Shown piece by piece: positions 38,691 to 51,065 of a DNA stretch of 64,000 nt; positions within the stretch are counted from its first letter, which is position 1, and every line of letters starts with the position of its first letter. Below the pieces are notes generated by a model. The model worked only from the letters and a program-made list of their open reading frames with translations, made no database searches and was not told the origin of the DNA. This DNA comes from Erythroxylum novogranatense (taxonomy: Eukaryota; Streptophyta; Magnoliopsida; Malpighiales; Erythroxylaceae), in the NCBI GenBank assembly GCA_029891385.1, contig CM057230.1:39465858-39529857 (forward strand), read 5' to 3'. The position numbers were made by a program, and so were the translations under genes.

Positions 38691-39857
38691 ATTTTTTAGG
38701 ATAAAAAAGGAATGATTGTTATAGGTTATGTGATAACATTGCAAAATAAAGTTGCCAACTTAACAAAGCAACTGAACAACCTAAAAGTCACTTTTTCCTC
38801 TCCACTCAAAGCAATTCAGTAATGATGCGAGCAATGCGATCAAGAGAACCATATCACAACTGATTGTTTATTGGTGGAAAACAACAATATGGGAAAAGTC
38901 AACTATATGGGAGCACATTTAGTCGAGGAGGTAACAATCCTTATTCAAAAATATACAATTCTAGGTGGAAGAACCACTTGAATTTCTCTTGGTCTAACAA
39001 TGTAGGGACTCAATTGAGAACTCAAGGCCCACCGGGATTTTTACAAAAGAAGTCTAGTTCATGGGATTCAAAGATGGACAAGTTAATTATGACTTTATAA
39101 AAGGCCCAGAAGAGGATGGAAATGAAATTCGATTAAATAGCTAAAAATCATGCCTCTTTTATTCACAATCTGGAGGTTCAACTGGGCCATTTAACTAATG
39201 CATTGTGTACATGAAGAGTGGGAGTCTTCCAAGCAATATGGAAGCAAGTCTAAAGGAGCAACTTAAGGTTATCACATCTAGAAGTAGGAAAGATTTAAAA
39301 GAATCCCTAGAAAAATAAGATAAACCCTACTTTATAGAAAATCAAGAGAAGAAAAAAATGCACGAAGAAGAATTAATGAGGATCCTCCCTAAGTTCCTCC
39401 TCCTCTATATCCACCAAAAAATTCATTCCTATAGAGACTTTTTAAGATAAAATTGGATGCACAATTTGCAAAGTTCACAAAAATGTTGCAAATTAACTTG
39501 TCTTTTATGGAGGCTTTATAACACATATCAAGATACACAAAGTTCCTAAAAAATATACTAGTAAAGACTTGGGAGGATAACCAAATAGTTATGCTGACAA
39601 AAAGTTACAATTCCATCATCACTAGCCATATGCCTTCAAAATTAAAGGACCTATGGAGTTTGATGATAACTTGTGTTGTTGGTGATTTAGAATTCTCTAA
39701 ATACTTATGTAGCTTAGGTACAAGTATTAACCTTATGCCTTTGTAGATTTTTGAGAAATTGAGGCTAGGCGAAGTGAAGTTAACTTCTATGATGATTTAG
39801 TTAGCGGATTAATCCATTAAGAAACCATTTGGTATAATAGAGGATGTCATCGTCAAA

Positions 39858-40145
39858 TTGGACAAACTCATTATTCATGTGGACTTTGTGGTATTAGACT
39901 TTGAAGAGGATAGGAATCACCCACTCATTCTTGGAAGATCATTCATGAATACTAGGAGAGCTCTTATTGATGTTCATAAAGGCAAACTGATTCTTCGAAT
40001 AGGTGATGACCAAGTAGAGTTTAACATGAACAAAGTCTTAAAGAATCCAAAGGAAAGTAACCCTTGTATGAAGATAGATATAGTGGAAGAATGTATCAAA
40101 GAGCAAAAAGAGAGCTACACTGAAGAAGCAAGTTTTAGGAAGTAG
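39858..40145 (+). pseudogene. Athila aspartic protease C-terminal part
   Basis: The open piece has VDFVVLDFEEDRNHPLILGR, then SFMNTRRALIDVHKGKLILR, the second half of the retroviral-type protease fold in Athila. The catalytic D-x-G half upstream (about 39660-39760, near LCSLGTSINLMP) is in a different frame and has lost the usual DLGASIN text. Confidence 0.75.
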
Positions 40146-40489
40146 ACACTGAGGATGAAGGAGAGAAGGAGGAGAAGGGTGTTCCATCACATCAAGAAAT
40201 TTTAGTGAGAATGAAAGCCCTTATACCATCATCCATTGTAAAGCTACCAACTCTTAAGTTGAAGCCTTTACCTTCACACCTTAGGTTTACCTTCCTAAGT
40301 AAGGGCCAAACTTTACCTATCATCATCTCAAACTATCTAGATGGGAATTGAAAGAACAAGGCGGTAAAGATAATTAAAAAGTACATGAAGGCCAATATCT
40401 GAGATAAGAGGAATAAGTCCTAATATGGTCATGCATACGATTAACCTCAAGGAAGGAAGTAAAGCAGTGAGGGAAAGATAACAAAGATT

Positions 40490-41330
40490 AAACCCTCACA
40501 TGAAAGAGGTTATAAAGTTGTTAGATGCGGGTATCATCTACCCAATTTTGGTTAGTGAATGAGTCAACTAGATGTAATATGTATCTAAGAAAGGAGGTAT
40601 GTTGGTAGTAGAGAGTGAAAGTGATGAAATAAATTCTACTCGAATAGTTACAAGTTGGAGAGTATACATTGATTATTGGAAGCTTAACAAGGTAAATAAA
40701 ATGGATTATTTTCCTCTTCCATTTATGAATAAAACGATCAAAAGGGTTGCTAGCCATGCATTCTACTATTTCCTTGATGAATATTCATGTTATAATAATA
40801 TTTTTTATCTATATAGAAGAACAAGGAATGACCACTTTTACATGTCCTTATGGAACCGTTGCCTATAGACAGATGTCTTTTCGGCTATACAATGCTCTAA
40901 TAACTTTTTAAAGGTGTATGATGACTATTTTTGTAGATGTGAAGAGTCACACTTAATTCCAAACTAGGAGAAATGTCACTTTATGGTACATGAGGGAGTG
41001 GTATTGGGACATGAATAGAGCTAAGATGGAGGTCATTGAGAAGCTTCCACCACCAATCAAGGTGTTTGGGCGTTGTTAGGACATGTTAGATTTTACTATC
41101 AGTTCATTAAGGACTTCTCTTTGATTGCTAATCCTCTTACAAAATCTTTTGTTTAAAGATTTGCCTTTCATATTTAATGACATTTGTTTATCTGCATTTA
41201 ACATATTAAAGGAGGCATTATATGTTACTGTGAGGATAGTCCATCTCATCATGATGAGGGTGTTAGTTCTCTCCCTTCAAATGATAGAACAATTATTTTA
41301 TATCTATTACTCATATAGTCAGATTTAGTA
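40490..41330 (+). pseudogene. Athila reverse transcriptase, catalytic part deleted
   Basis: Blocks seen are SWRVYIDYWKLNKVNKMDYFPLPF near 40655, a FLDEYSCYN block near 40775, the EKCHFMVHEGVVLGHE block near 40965, and LLFKDLPFIFNDICLSAFN near 41150. Between FVDV (about 40935) and EKCHFM the segment that should hold YMDD is missing, so an internal deletion removed the active site. Several stops occur as well. Confidence 0.75.
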
Positions 41331-41419
41331 AATCAAAGTTTTAGTACCATACTAGTACATGGGCATAAACCTATATCTGTACGAATTAGGGTTCCTAATG
41401 TATAAGATCATGTTGAACC

Positions 41420-43065
41420 AGTTCAATTAAGAAGATCTATTAGAGTGAGAAGACTTGTTATCTCATTTAATTACATAGTATATCTAATAGTATATCTAAG
41501 TGAACAAGACTATGTTATTAGACATGTAATAGATCCAGTTACTTTTATAGAAGTTGTTTTTGGACCTTATACAAATTTATAGGGGGGTGCAATGAGGGAT
41601 GATGCAATCCATGAAGCATAATAAGGTATGGAAGCTTGTATATTTACCTCATAACTACAAACCTATCAGCTATAAATAGATTTACAAGACCAAAAATGAC
41701 TTTTAGGGTAAAGTTGAGAGGTTTAAACCTTGGTTGGTTTCCATAGGGTTCACTTGTAGTGAAGGGATTGACTTTGATGTTACATTTTCTTTTGTATCCT
41801 CTAAGGATGCATTTAGAGTTATTACAATAGTGGTTCATTATGATATGAAGCTACATTAGATATATGTCAAAATCGGTTGCCTTAATGAAGAACTTTGTGA
41901 AGAAGTCTATATGGAACAACCTAAAGGATTTTAGGATCAAAGCAAAGCTAACATGGTTTGTAACATGAGAAAATCCATACATAGTTTGAAACAAGCCTCT
42001 AAACAATGGTACCTAAAATTTGATGATGTTGTTACCTTATTTGGCTTTATGGAAAAAAAAGTTGAAAGATGATTTTATTACAAGGTTAGGAGGAGCAAGG
42101 TTTTCTTTATACTTTTATATATGAATGATATTTTGCTCATATTAAATGACTTGGCCATGCTCAGTCAACTTAAATAGGTTTTGGCCTAGCATTTTAACAT
42201 GAAGGACCTTGGTGAGGTATCTTTTATCCTAGTTATTCATATTCACCGAGATAGTTCTCAAAACTTGTTGGATCTCTCGTCAAGAGCATACATTGGGAAA
42301 ATGTTGCAAAGATTTAATATGGCTGATTATAAAACTGTTGCAACAGCTATCTCTTATGGTGAGAGATTATCCTTACCACAATGTCCAAATAATGATACAG
42401 ACAGAGAAAGAGAAACTATGAAGAATGTATCTTATTCTATTACAGTTGGTAGCCTGATTTATGCTCAGTTGTGTACTAGACTAAATATTGCATTTATTGT
42501 TGGACTACTGGGTAAGTATCGAACAAACCCAGGAATAGACCATTGGAATGCAATGAAATAAGTTTTGAGATATTTGAAGAGAACTAAGGATTATATGTTG
42601 ACATTCAAGAAAATCAACAATTTAGACCTCCTAGGTTATATGGGTTCAAATTTTACCATGTGCCTAAATGATAGGAAGTCCACATCATCGTTCATTTTTT
42701 TGTTAGTAGATGGTGCAATATCATGGAAGCGTAAACTTCCTTAACTATGTATATAGAGTTTATGACATGTATAGGGTTGCATCACAAGCGATTTGGCCTA
42801 GAAAATTGATTTCTGGGATGTCCATGGTTGATTCAATTTCTAGATCTATTTAGTTATATTGTAATAATATTTATGTTGTATTGTTCAGTAACTACAATAA
42901 GAACATCACAAGGATTAAGCATTTAGAGGTCAAATATTTGACCATAAAGTATTTAATACAAAAAGACGACATTGAAATTGAACATTTGGAGACTGGATAC
43001 ATGCTTGTTCATCCTTTAACTAAAGGACTTGGCCAGTTATTTTTTAGAGACATGTGTATAGTATA
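41420..43065 (+). pseudogene. copia RT and RNase H
   Basis: Recognisable text includes MEQPKGF near 41910, SLKQASKQWYLKFDDV near 41985, FNMKDLGEVSFILVIHIHRD at 42195-42255, YSITVGSLIYAQLCTRLNIAF at about 42432-42494 and LVHPLTKGLGQLFF at 43006-43047. The catalytic box near 42120-42135 reads YMND rather than YVDD. Many stops are present, so it is inactive. Confidence 0.8.
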
Positions 43066-43552
43066 GGTTTACTAAAGATATATATATATATAAGGCACAT
43101 ACAAATACGTATATAAATTCATGGATTTAATAAGATGTAGGGGGATAAAAAATTATTTAATTCCATGAGGGTTTTCTAATTTGATTTTGCTTTTTATGAG
43201 AGAAAATAAATTTTCTAATGTAGTTTAGCATAAAATTCGGAGAAATTGATATCAACAAATGAAGCAATGATACATTCCAAATTATACAAGTATTATTATA
43301 ATTTGTCACACTCCATTTTTCATTCATGATAGTGATATATTAGATATGCAGGAATGTATTAGATTTATATGGCATATGACATATACATTTGCTAGTATTC
43401 AGATCGAAAGCCTTGTAAGATTGAATGATAGACTTTCATTACCTTTAAATTAAATGTTTTAAATTGGTCAAATTTTTATTGAATTTGTTTAACCACTTTT
43501 ACTATTTTTATTGTTGTTACAACTATTGTAATTAATATTTTCCAAGGGAGAA

Positions 43553-44055
43553 TGTTAGTCATTTTTATTGGACAAATATTAATTACGAGGTTTTGTAAAA
43601 TTAACATTAAGAAAATTAAATTTGATATGAATTAAAGATAATAAAAACTTTGATAAAAGATCTAGTTAATTGGGTTAAAGTCAAGTGAAAAAATGAATCC
43701 TAATTAGTATGAGCCAATTATTTATTGGGCTATGATAGGGAAACCTAATAAGACTACTATAAATAACTGTTAAAGTCTCTTGCTGAATGCTTAAATAAGT
43801 TTGTGGACATTTAATTTTTCTACCCGTTCAGAGGTTTACATATTAATAAAGACACAAAAAGGTGTTTAATAAAGACACGAAAAGGCGTTAAGTAGACAAA
43901 GATATAGAACTTTTATAAAGGTTAATTGAAAATTTCAGAAGCTTGTTCAAGTAGTTTAGCAGTTTGTTCATCTTTCAATGAACAACAAAATAGGTATTTT
44001 TCCACATTTTCTCTGTTAATACAAGTTCATAACTAAAGTTTTGTCATGACTAACA
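43553..44055 (+). repeat. 503-bp copia LTR
   Basis: It starts TGTTAGTCA and ends TGACTAACA, a perfect 9-bp inverted terminus. A polypurine tract lies immediately upstream. The 5 bases after it are CAAAT; no 5' LTR survives to test the target duplication. Confidence 0.8.
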
Positions 44056-44248
44056 CAAATTGCAAGCTTGTCAAAATCATACCATCACAATTCACTTGCA
44101 ATCAAGGAATAAAATTCTTGGAAATATACAGGAAAGAGAAAACAGAATATGACCATTATTGATGTAAGCAGAGAACTCGAACCATTTTATGATACAAAGT
44201 GAAAACGGGTAGTAAGTGGTGGATACAGTGAAATATAATTGAAATGTG

Positions 44249-47170
44249 TTACATTTGTGTGGCAAGATTTCCACTACTGGTCCAGCCTTCTTGAACTTGC
44301 ATTGAGTACTGCAAATTCCAGAGCACGTCTTCTATTGAGGGTCGATCATTCGGACTACTGGAGAGGCAATTTAGGGTGATTTCAACTGTATTTCTCAGTG
44401 ATTGATAAGCAAAACTGCCCCTTGCCGACGGATCAATAAATTCTCGCAACTTGGCTGGAGCTTCTACTAAGCTCTTTTCTAGCTGTTTAGCAGACAAAAT
44501 TGTAAAATGTGTTAAAAGGAATTGCTCTGAATAATTGTAACCCATGTGATGGATTTACCTGAGCTTTTAACTCTTTTAATTCAATTGGAGATGTAAAGAA
44601 TTTTCCGGTAATAACTTGAAGCAGAATACCCCCTAGTTGATACATGTCCTCTTTTTCTGCACTTTCACTGCCAAAGAAAGGATTGCGAAATGACTTTGAT
44701 AATGCTATTTCCTACAGGTGCTAAACCACTAACACTTACGTTAATTGACTCTTTAACATTTTAGTATGCTCAAAATGATAATAGAGACAGAATTTGGATG
44801 AGAAGATGATATACCTGTTAGGATTGTCGATGGCATGCCCATTTACAGGACTCTCCAATCCAGCCTACAAATTCCAAACACAAAACAAAGATAATTTCAT
44901 CCCTACTGCTCAGTATGTTTCAAATCACTTAAAGAACAGAACAAATAAAACATGACTTATGATAGTTGCTGTGGTGAATTGTATGCAAATCAAACTTCCA
45001 TCTCTTGTCAAAATGATTTGCTCGAACCTTCGATGGCAGAGGAATGGTGTAATTACTAAGTTTTGCAGTGAGACACTCGTCCAATAGTACATTCTCCAAT
45101 CTTAGGTTGTTCCCAAAAATGCCAGGTGCAACTCCTGTGTGCAAGAACTGGATTCCTCTGGCAACTCCTATTGTGATTGCCATTCTCTGTGGCCATTTTA
45201 GCACTTCCTTCTTTCTGAAATCTGTCAGATTACAGCATGAAATCATCATTATTCAAAGGCTAGAAATCTTAATGATCCAGATGGTTTGGTGTTTTACTTT
45301 ACCATCTAGATGATCTCGCAATGATCCATTTGAGATGTGCTCAAAAACAACGAAAACAGTGCAGGCTGTACTTGGATGATTCTGATAAGTAACAACACAG
45401 TGTCCAAGGACGCTGACCAGATGCAAATGCCTTAATTTGGATAGCACCTCCATATGCTGAGCCAAGCTCTGAGGCAAGTTTTTCTGTTTCAGTTTCACAC
45501 ATTTTACCAAGATCGCAGTGCCTTCTCCCAGCCAACCTTTGTAGACCTGTAAATACAAAAGAAAACATTTGAAGCTATTATAAGTTAGATAGTGGTGGGA
45601 TATATCCAGCGATAGTCTCACAAAATTACCTTCCCTTGAGACTCTTCTTCCATGAAGTTCAATGGATCAAAATTGTTTGTTGCGTCCTCTAGTTCTTCCA
45701 AGGAGAAAACACGATACTGAGGAAGTCCTATGGCTGCCGATCTCATTGTCTGGGGCACACGCCCTGCAAAATTGAGCTTCACTTAGCCAATATTTGAGCA
45801 AATTTCGGAAGAGAGAAGAAATCGATCATTTGAAGATGAATGAGAAAAAATTGACAAGGAAATGTGGGTACCTGATTAAATTTGTACTGTATAGAAGAAA
45901 GCACATAGGAAAACTTACTTGAATCAGTTGGTTTTGAGGCACTACGAACTGAGATTTTGTCGGCAAAAGATGCGTTGCATTTGCCACCATCATCTGATAC
46001 TGTTATCCCTGATCGTTTTATAATGACTAGAACCAGCACTCCAAGAACTACAATCAACCCTACAACTCCTCCAATAGCACCTAGTATTATGCCTAGTTTG
46101 GCTGAAGATTTCTTCTCCTTGCTTTTGACTGGAGGCTTAACAGCCAATGCTTCTTTGTGGCAGAAGGAAACTGCACGTTGATAAGTTGAATTGCCTTCAG
46201 ATAAGCAATTCCATGAGCTAATGACTGTACGACTGGATGAATTGGATGCTATGCAAGATGGTAACTTTCCTATCAAATAGTTGCGAGAAATGTCTACGAA
46301 TTCTAGCTTTGCAGTGCAAGAGAGAGTAGGTGGAAAAGCCCCAGTTAGTTGGTTATCTGCTAAATCAACATACTGAATCGACGGAAGTGAGAAAAGAGCA
46401 GCTGGTATTGGTCCAACAAGCTTGTTAGACGAGACATCTAGACGCTGAAGCTGGTTGAAGCCCTTGAATCCTGATGATATATCAGATCTCAAGGAATTGT
46501 TGTTCAATATGACAGTAACCAAAGTGTAACTTAAGGAAGGAAACTTCGGTCCAAATCTATTGTCACCCAAATTCAACTCTTCAAGTAGCACCAATTCTTT
46601 GAGATCTGGGATAGTACCGTTCAAAAGGTTATCAGCCAGAACCAGACTATTGAGACTCTTCAACGAGACAATGGCCTGAGGAATCTCCCCATGGATGAAA
46701 TTTGAGCTAAAATTGAGTACTCTAAGCGAGTGAAAACGGCTGACTTTGGCAGGTAATGGACCCCATAGTCCGAGAGACACCAGTGACAACACTTCCAAAT
46801 ATGAAAGCTTTGTTAGAACGGTGAAGAAGGTGTCAATGGAGAACTGGCTGGACAGAGTTTGCCCAGAAACCTTGAAGTTTCCTGAACTTGGTTTTGCAAC
46901 CTGAGATGGAGAAGCTTTGTTTCCTACAATGATTAGTTCTGTTACATGACTATTTGAGCAGACAATCCTAAGAGAAGCTGAGGAAGGAAGATAGCAAAAG
47001 TTGGTCCAATTTGTCCAACTTCGAAGAACTCCAGGATATTCAAGAAGTCTCCGAACTTGGAAGAGGATTTTAGTTTCACTTGGAGACAACTGTCCGACTG
47101 AAACTGGAATTAGCAAGGGAAACACGAGCAGATGAAACAAGAAAATGTACGAGACCCGGGAGTTCTCCAT
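44249..47170 (-). CDS. LRR-VI inactive receptor-like kinase (7 exons, one frameshift)
   Basis: Exons: 47170-45919, 45763-45630, 45546-45303, 45221-45028, 44865-44815, 44667-44559 and 44482-44249, about 738 codons if the shift is ignored, the usual length. Residues 1-26 are a signal peptide, about 124-305 hold leucine-rich repeats, 359-384 are transmembrane, and a cytosolic kinase-like domain follows. It resembles the LRR-VI group (At3g03770/At1g14390/At2g02780). It is a pseudokinase: VKCVK keeps a Lys, but the HRD region reads GIFGNNLRLEN and DFG is replaced by LSNYT. Exon 5 has an additional T giving TAA at 44820-44818. Without it, NPN would join SESAEKEDMYQLG across the splice. The allele is truncated there, or the base is an error. 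Confidence 0.85.
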
Positions 47171-49178
47171 TTCTCTGCTAAATTTTTAGATCAAATTCCA
47201 CAGAACAGTGGTCTTACTGCACTGGCTGCATGTACTAATTGTAGGAGGTTTTGACGTCAAATTATGATCACTGAAAACACTGAATACCTTCCGATAATGA
47301 CATATCGAGAAACAGCTAAACCAGAACTTAACTAAGATACACAGTAATGGGGAGAAGTTGACATCTGGGTTTGATTTATTTGGAAGAATCTTATCACTGA
47401 AATGTAGATAAAATTTGGGAAATGACAGGGAAGCTATAATGAATAGAGATCATGCTTACTATTAATTTGTGTAAAAAAAAACATTAGAATGTACTTATTC
47501 TCGTGAAAAAAACAGAGCGCTGTAGGAATTGTGAGAAGAGACAAAATCAGATAAATTGAGAAGCATCCTACAAGGGAAACCTATTGCAAGAGACGAGAAC
47601 AAAGCAAGCAATGCAGATCCTACGCTACGCAAACCACTTGTTAAGTTACAACCGAGCTTAAGAACCGCACATTCATTTTACTTTCAGAACGTGAGAGTCA
47701 AAGTCAACTCAGCCCCCGATATCTAGCCAGCTTCAATTCCAGCTACGGAATGCCCAGGAAACCCGGTGTTGACCACATTTATTTTGGTACGCTCGCGAGC
47801 CTCTCACGCGCCAATGGCACAAGACTTCCGTGAAGGGATTCAGTTTGGTGACAACATTTTAACCTCTGTAAGGAGTAATCGGATACATGTCCTTTGGTGT
47901 CAATGTCGAAGAATTTAAAGGTCATTACGTACGCAACGTCGAATTACATGAGTGGTCCTCTTTGTCTGAGGTCCGCTCGTGTCGGTGAGACGCGTCGTCT
48001 GAGTCTGAGCTCTAAAATGAGCGTCAATAGAGCAGAGTTGAGTTTGTGAGTTGGATGTGCATAATAAAAAAATGGAGGTGGTTCCACTCCACCTAATTTG
48101 TATTGTTTGCTTGTTTCTTTTGGAAGCAATCTCTTGTTTGTAGTTGTGCTAAGTACCATCTTGGTGACCATTTAATGGAGGAAAGGGAACGTATTAATGG
48201 GATGTTTGCGTGTCATGAGGGTGTTCATGAGTTCCATGAACCCTCGTTAATCCAGAGCCTTGGAGTTTTGTATGTCCAAATCGCAAGTGAATAATGCAAA
48301 TTTGCTTTTCTAGTTTCTATCTTTATTCTTTAGTCCTGACTTTGGGTTAATTTACCTTATTTTTCTTTAGGATTTTTGTGTTCAAATACTCTTTTAATCG
48401 AATCTGTAATTTATTACATGTGATTAGAAATGTATCTAAAGTGTAATTATTTTAAAAGGTTATATTAAATTTCTTTATACATATTAATTAAACCTTAAAT
48501 TTACTAAGACGAAAAAAGTGGTCTTCAACGACTCAGGCGATCCTCCTGAATTGGATGCGAGTATAGGCACAAAAGGAAAAGAATAACATTTGTGCGTGGT
48601 TTGAAAGTGCTGAGAACATATATATTGGGATCCGTTCTTTGATACAAATTTACAGGGAAAGCTAACTTATAGGCCTGGAAGCACATGCACATGCACATGG
48701 GTGCGCATAGAAAAAGATGAAAAAAAGAAAGAGTTACGATGCATATTCACAATTTCCTGTGGATTTACTGTATTTTAGAGAAACAGAAACCTGACGACCT
48801 GACACTAAATAACTAAATGCATGCTCCAGACCATCTTCCCCTATATTTATTGCAGGTGAGCATTCATGAGGTTGCAGTAGGAAATGCATTCTTTCTCAAA
48901 CCAATGAACTGAGGTGGGTGGGCGGGAGCCAAGCAATTAGCATTATACTGTTGTGTTTCAGTGTGAATTGATGTTCAGATGATTTGCAACTGATTCAAAA
49001 AAACAGCTAAGTTGATGAGCCTGTCGTGGTTAGACCCAGACCCAGAATATTTGTCCAGTCGCTATGATTTGTATGGTTACACCGTGACTTCAGTCTAATG
49101 CAATAAGCCCGCAAATGGAAAATATTCTGTAAACCCAAGTCCGCACTATATACTAAAGTAGCCCAACCTGTTTATCTA
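47171..49178. other. Upstream region of the LRR-VI gene, no gene seen
   Basis: This holds the presumed promoter and leader of the receptor gene (about 47171-47900) and A+T-rich DNA. Short frames such as 48103-48294 have no recognisable domain. Confidence 0.4.
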
Positions 49179-49196
49179 GACAAACTGGCTCTCTTG
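49179..49196. repeat. SINE target-site duplication, left (18 bp)
   Basis: GACAAACTGGCTCTCTTG, identical to 49443-49460. Confidence 0.9.
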
Positions 49197-49442
49197 GAGC
49201 AAAAGGTTGAACCCTAATCTAAAGGGCCCCCCACATTCCTACCGACAAACAATCGGAAGATATAAATCAGTCTTCAATGGCCATTAAGAGAGGTAACCCC
49301 ACACGCCTACAAGGAATTTCACTCTTAAAGTTCTCACAAGGACTCAAGGATGTTGCTTTTCATGCTGCAGGCATGGGAATCGAACCATGCACTTTGGAGC
49401 AACACTACCCCTCCGAAACCAACTGAGCTACGCCCTGCGGGC
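49197..49442 (-). mobile_element. tRNA-derived SINE
   Basis: On the minus strand the right end reads as a tRNA-like head: A box TAGCTCAGTTGG (49430-49419) and B box GGTTCGATTCCC (49386-49375), spaced as in a tRNA. A tRNA-unrelated body of about 170 bp follows and ends GGGTTCAACCTTTTGCTC. The 246-bp unit is flanked by an 18-bp perfect direct repeat. RNA polymerase III would start at the head, and mobilisation depends on LINE enzymes. The anticodon arm does not fold as a functional tRNA. Confidence 0.85.
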
Positions 49443-49460
49443 GACAAACTGGCTCTCTTG
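49443..49460. repeat. SINE target-site duplication, right (18 bp)
   Basis: Identical to 49179-49196. Its length fits LINE-type target-primed insertion. Confidence 0.9.
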
Positions 49461-49590
49461 TTCCAATAGGAAGCAACCTCAGTATTCAGTAATCACGACA
49501 GCTGTGGTCTTAATGACAGTGGATTATTCATATAAGACATGAATTAAAATAAAAACAATATTTGAGGTATACATTATGTGGAGAAGATAT

Positions 49591-49754
49591 CACCTGTCTA
49601 AGTTACCCTGTCCAACCCTGTCCAAGTTTTCAAACGACGTCGGTTTGCTATGAAAAGTGGAGAGGCGCACGCTTTTTTCATGCAGCCTGTGGGTCCCACC
49701 GTTTTTTTACAGGAGTCGTTTTTTAGCTGGAAGAAGAGCCAGCCGCGTTCTGTT
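49591..49754 (+). repeat. Left 164-bp terminal inverted repeat
   Basis: It includes AAACGACGTCGGTTTGCTAT and GGTCCCACCGTTTTTTTAC. About 96% identical to the complement of 52336-52499. Confidence 0.85.
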
Positions 49755-49865
49755 GATTTCAAAATGTATTAATAATGCTATTATAATTATTATTATCTGC
49801 AAGAAGAGCCAGCCGTGTTCTGTTGAAATCAAAATGTTTTATAAATGTTATTATAATTATAATTA
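49731..49865. repeat. 70-bp duplication of the inner TIR edge
   Basis: AAGAAGAGCCAGCCG at 49731 recurs at exactly 49801 together with the following TTCTGTTGA and AATCAAAATG-like text. The inner 24 bases of the left TIR and adjoining DNA are thus duplicated in tandem, with a few substitutions. Confidence 0.8.
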
Positions 49866-50765
49866 TAATTCTTCGTAAATTTAATAATAATTTAAAATTA
49901 ATTATAACCATAACAATAAATATAATGCTCATAATAATAGGAGTTGATAATTATCCTGATTAATAATTATTAATAATTTATTATTATTTTGTTATTATTA
50001 TCAAAATGTAATAATAAATATGATTAAACTAAATATTATTATTATTATCATTATATTGGTTATTATTGTCATTATTATGATCTCTTCATTGCATAATAAA
50101 TTATACTTAATTCAATTATTTTTATTATAATTACTATTATCCTTATCATGATTAATGTGAGCATTATTAATAAGATAATTATGATTTTGATTATAATTAG
50201 TTTTATTACTATTATTATCTTAGTATTATAATTAATAATTATTATTGTCATTATTATCATTTATCTTATAATGATTATTATAATTATTATTGATTTAGGC
50301 TGATTTTAGTGTATACTAATTCTTTTTAACATATGTAATATTATTATTAATAATACATATTATTATTCATAACATTATGAAATTCCCTTTTTTTAACTGC
50401 TTTCTTTTATTATTCATATGTTCACCTTTAAATATTATAATTATTTTTATGAACATAAAATATTATTATTATTATTATTTACGATTATTAGTATTCATAA
50501 CTTTAAAACCAATGAACTTGCTTTTAAGAGAAACGAATTCTCACTCTGCAACGCTCTCCTCGCACTGTTATAATTATTATTATGATTATGAAAATCTTTA
50601 ATATTATTCATAACATATTATTAATATAAGTAAATAAAAACAAACGGAGGAAAGATAGATAAAATAACAAAAGTGGTTTAATTATCAAATTTCAAAAATC
50701 ATAAAGGAAATGTAATAAAAATTAACAAACTTTTAAAAATTCAGTCTTCAATATTATTATTGTGT
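49866..50765. repeat. (ATT)n-like low-complexity DNA
   Basis: Almost all ATT, TTA and TAA runs. Similar DNA occupies 51066-51711 and 52011-52335. Open frames here are compositional artefacts. Confidence 0.75.
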
Positions 50766-51065
50766 GCCTGCATAGTGGCTAGGGCGAAGCCACGTGTCGC
50801 CCTAGCGACACAACCCATAAGGGCATACTCGCTAGGGCAACTTGATGTCGCCCTAGTGAAACAGCCCATTCCGGCCATACTCGGTAGGGCGACGCTCGTG
50901 TCGCCCTAGCGATACAGCCCGTAAAGGCATACTCGCTAGGGCGACTACACGTGTCGCTCTAGCGAGACAGGCCATCATGGGCTGAATGAGCGAGTGAGCC
51001 CATTCTGGCCTGTCTCGCTAGGGCGACACGTGTAGTCACCCTAGCGACACATGCAGATAGTGGCA
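50766..51065. repeat. GC-rich palindrome array A
   Basis: About five units of roughly 52 bp. Each has CTAGGGCGAC facing its complement GTCGCCCTAG at 10-20-bp distance, then ACAGCCCAT and GGCATACT-like spacer. The last two units are also inverted to each other as wholes (about 50-bp arms around 50990), so the array could form both small and large hairpins. It is embedded in almost pure A+T DNA. Confidence 0.8.

Larger units (their letters stand above)
37802..41330 (+). mobile_element. Athila-type Ty3/gypsy internal region, decayed, 3' lost
   Basis: Primer-binding site, gag, protease and part of RT follow the LTR in the expected order on the plus strand. Integrase, the ORF after pol and the 3' LTR are absent. 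At about 41330 the text changes to a copia polyprotein. Stops and shifts occur in every part. Confidence 0.8.
41370..44055 (+). mobile_element. Ty1/copia element, 5'-truncated, with 3' LTR
   Basis: It starts in the region before RT (LRRSIRVRRLVIS, near 41425), continues through RT and RNase H to about 43065, then an untranslated stretch, a polypurine tract (CCAAGGGAGA, 43542-43551) and an LTR (43553-44055). Gag, protease, integrase and the 5' LTR are missing, replaced by Athila sequence. Confidence 0.8.

Noticed and set aside
45957..46181. 74-codon plus-strand ORF
   Set aside because: Antisense shadow of the LRR-VI transmembrane exon.
48103..48294. 63-codon plus-strand ORF upstream of the receptor gene
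   Set aside because: No domain, no splice or start context support, and no neighbour linked to it.
49375..49442. Functional tRNA gene on the minus strand
   Set aside because: A and B boxes are present, but the anticodon arm does not fold properly. The unit continues into a tRNA-unrelated body and is flanked by an 18-bp target duplication, so it is a SINE head.
50075..50601. Short Ile/Tyr-rich ORFs on both strands
   Set aside because: They are products of (ATT)n composition. The same applies to ORFs at 20810-21076, 52019-52231 and 63315-63548.
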